Assembly (NCBI GenBank): GCA_020630045.1
Contig: JAHDCE010000277.1
Coordinates: 1 to 6,142 of the forward strand
Length of the DNA: 6,142 nt
Direction of reading: 5' to 3'
DNA from: Saprospiraceae bacterium
GTDB taxonomy: Bacteria; Bacteroidota; Bacteroidia; Chitinophagales; Saprospiraceae
Made by a program: the position numbers and the translations under genes. The notes beneath the pieces are model-generated. The model was not told the DNA's origin and did no database searches. It saw nothing but the letters and a program-made list of their open reading frames with translations. Shown here in pieces: positions 4,877-6,142 of this stretch. Every line of letters starts with the position of its first letter. Position 1 is the stretch's first letter.

Positions 4877-6142
4877 ATGAAAAAATTAATGAGGACTTTT
4901 TCAATTTTAATGATGGCATTTTTTATTTCTAATTTTGCGTTCGCACAAGATTGCATAATTTCAGGGTCGTCGAACATCAATCCCATTGAGGATGGGCATT
5001 GGGCAGCATATAATGTAGACTTGGAAGGCTGTATGAATCCTAGTGTATCTTCTTCGATAGGGACAGGTAAAAATATAACTTGTTCTTCTTTTCATTTGGA
5101 AGTGGATAGAGAAGACCAATGTGGGGCGGTAACTTTCTCATACCAAATGTATGAAAACACATTGCTTGTTAACAAAAGCTGTGAAATTCAAGTATGTGTT
5201 GATTGTATTCCTTCGGATCCCGAGGTTTTCGGAACAGATGTAACGTGTGGAGCGTCAACGCATACCGTTATACTCGAAACGTTTGAAGATTTCTCCAACT
5301 TTACTGTTGGGCCGACGGTTGGAATCATTTCTGCTACAGTTTCGAAGTCCGGAACCGAAGCACATATCGATTTGACCTTGGATCCCTGTCAATCTGTAAT
5401 TCGGAGTTTTAATTATCAATATGAAACGCCTTGCGGTGACCAAGGAGGAGAGGTCGTTTTAGGTACGGCCAATGATAATGATGTAACGAATATAGTAGGT
5501 GCTGGTGATGTTTGTATTCAAGGAGGTCCGGTGACTGAAACATATTCGACAACAATTGAAAACTTGGAGGAGTCTTGTGTGAATGCTTTGATGTTTTATA
5601 AAAAACCGGGTAATAGTAACTGGAATTATCCTTCTCAATCCCAATCCGGAAATGACTTAAGCGCCCAAGTACCAATGAATCAAGTAGGGGAATATGTGTT
5701 GACGGTTTATGTCTATATGTGCGGACAATGGGTGGAACGTGTTGATAAAAGAAAAACGGTATTGGTTTGTGATGATGTTCCCGCTAGTTTGCCTGCTTCT
5801 CCACCAATTGATTTTCAATCCATTTGTACTGATGATGATCCATTTGAAAATTGTTACAGCTTTTCTTCTTTGTCCGGATATTGTGTTTCCGATTTTGATG
5901 TTACGACCAACGATCGCAAATTAATAGTGGTCAAAGATGGTAATACTTTGTGCTTGGAATCCATTTGGTTCAAACCAAGAACTTCGTTTATCTATTTGAC
6001 ACCAAAAAATGCATGTGGAAATGGGCCCGTTACTACTTGGGCTATTGATATAGATAAATCCATTTCTTGTGGGTCATCTTTGTTTAGAGAATCAGAAAAC
6101 GAATCTAATTCTTTGCTTGATAATTCAAAGTTTGTTATTGCC
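4877..6142 (+). CDS. Secreted cysteine-rich protein, N-terminal 422 residues, probably T9SS-exported
   Basis: The frame is open from ATG 4877 to the last base of the window, so the 3' end is missing. Residues 1-23 are a signal peptide (MKKLMRTFSI, a hydrophobic core, then NFAFA|QD). The mature part holds 20 cysteines (26, 52, 69, 82, 102, 107, 110, 124, 171, 186, 213, 234, 282, 298, 317, 326, 336, 359, 380, 398), mostly singly at spacings of roughly 10-50 residues. Strand-rich segments ending in motifs like VCVDC and VLVCDD suggest a chain of disulfide-stabilised Ig-like or similar beta modules. The last residues, a Ser/Asn/Glu-rich linker followed by SLLDNSKFVIA (412-422), look like the lead-in to a type A T9SS sorting domain, whose PNP motif would fall just past the edge (inference). 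The likely location is the cell surface or outside the cell. No catalytic motif or family is recognised; adhesin or matrix component is only a guess. It is transcribed separately from the gene before it because of the terminator. Confidence 0.85.
   Translation, partial: MKKLMRTFSILMMAFFISNFAFAQDCIISGSSNINPIEDGHWAAYNVDLEGCMNPSVSSSIGTGKNITCSSFHLEVDREDQCGAVTFSYQMYENTLLVNKSCEIQVCVDCIPSDPEVFGTDVTCGASTHTVILETFEDFSNFTVGPTVGIISATVSKSGTEAHIDLTLDPCQSVIRSFNYQYETPCGDQGGEVVLGTANDNDVTNIVGAGDVCIQGGPVTETYSTTIENLEESCVNALMFYKKPGNSNWNYPSQSQSGNDLSAQVPMNQVGEYVLTVYVYMCGQWVERVDKRKTVLVCDDVPASLPASPPIDFQSICTDDDPFENCYSFSSLSGYCVSDFDVTTNDRKLIVVKDGNTLCLESIWFKPRTSFIYLTPKNACGNGPVTTWAIDIDKSISCGSSLFRESENESNSLLDNSKFVIA

Noticed and set aside
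5255..5675. Minus-strand frames opposite the cysteine-rich gene
   Set aside because: They are antisense shadows of a convincing plus-strand gene with a signal peptide.
5709..5924. Plus-strand 71-codon frame rich in hydrophobic residues
   Set aside because: It lies out of frame inside the cysteine-rich gene, which is open across the whole region; the hydrophobicity is a frame-shift artefact.

Overview
The window looks like chromosomal DNA from a Bacteroidota bacterium, possibly of the Saprospiria or a related marine or activated-sludge group. The evidence is AT-rich sequence, exported proteins whose signal peptides end in ...FAQ or ...FGQ, a lipoprotein with a Bacteroidota-style lipobox, A-rich leaders without Shine-Dalgarno sites, and palindromic intergenic repeats of a kind I associate with this phylum. 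The group assignment is inference; no rRNA or marker gene is present.

Layout. (1) Bases 1-284 are the last 93 codons of a DAACS/SLC1-type amino-acid or dicarboxylate:cation symporter. (2) Bases 285-746 lie between two convergent genes and are mostly repeats: a 163-bp element that folds on itself (299-461), a small hairpin (556-573) and an inverted pair of GC-rich palindromic units (574-695). (3) Bases 747-1412 (minus strand) encode a small cysteine-containing lipoprotein of unknown function. (4) The divergent spacer 1413-1773 is almost entirely two tandem 165-bp self-complementary elements. (5) Bases 1774-2664 encode a complete YwqG/DUF1963-family cytoplasmic protein. (6) A 337-bp spacer follows; it starts with what looks like a decayed copy of the element end. 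(7) Bases 3002-4609 encode a 535-residue secreted protein of unknown function, closed by a very strong intrinsic terminator (4626-4670). (8) From 4877 to the window edge runs the first 422 codons of a secreted cysteine-rich protein, which probably continues into a type IX secretion (T9SS) sorting domain.

No pathway links these genes. The two exported proteins, the lipoprotein and the YwqG protein look like independent transcription units; only the terminator firmly marks a unit boundary. The most notable feature is the repeat family. Three elements of about 163-165 bp each form one long imperfect inverted repeat with a conserved hairpin exactly at the centre. The two tandem copies show paired base changes that keep the central stem intact, while the arms differ between elements yet remain complementary within each. 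This points to a structured mobile or RNA-type repeat. I did not find a convincing multi-gene defence, secretion or biosynthetic system here.
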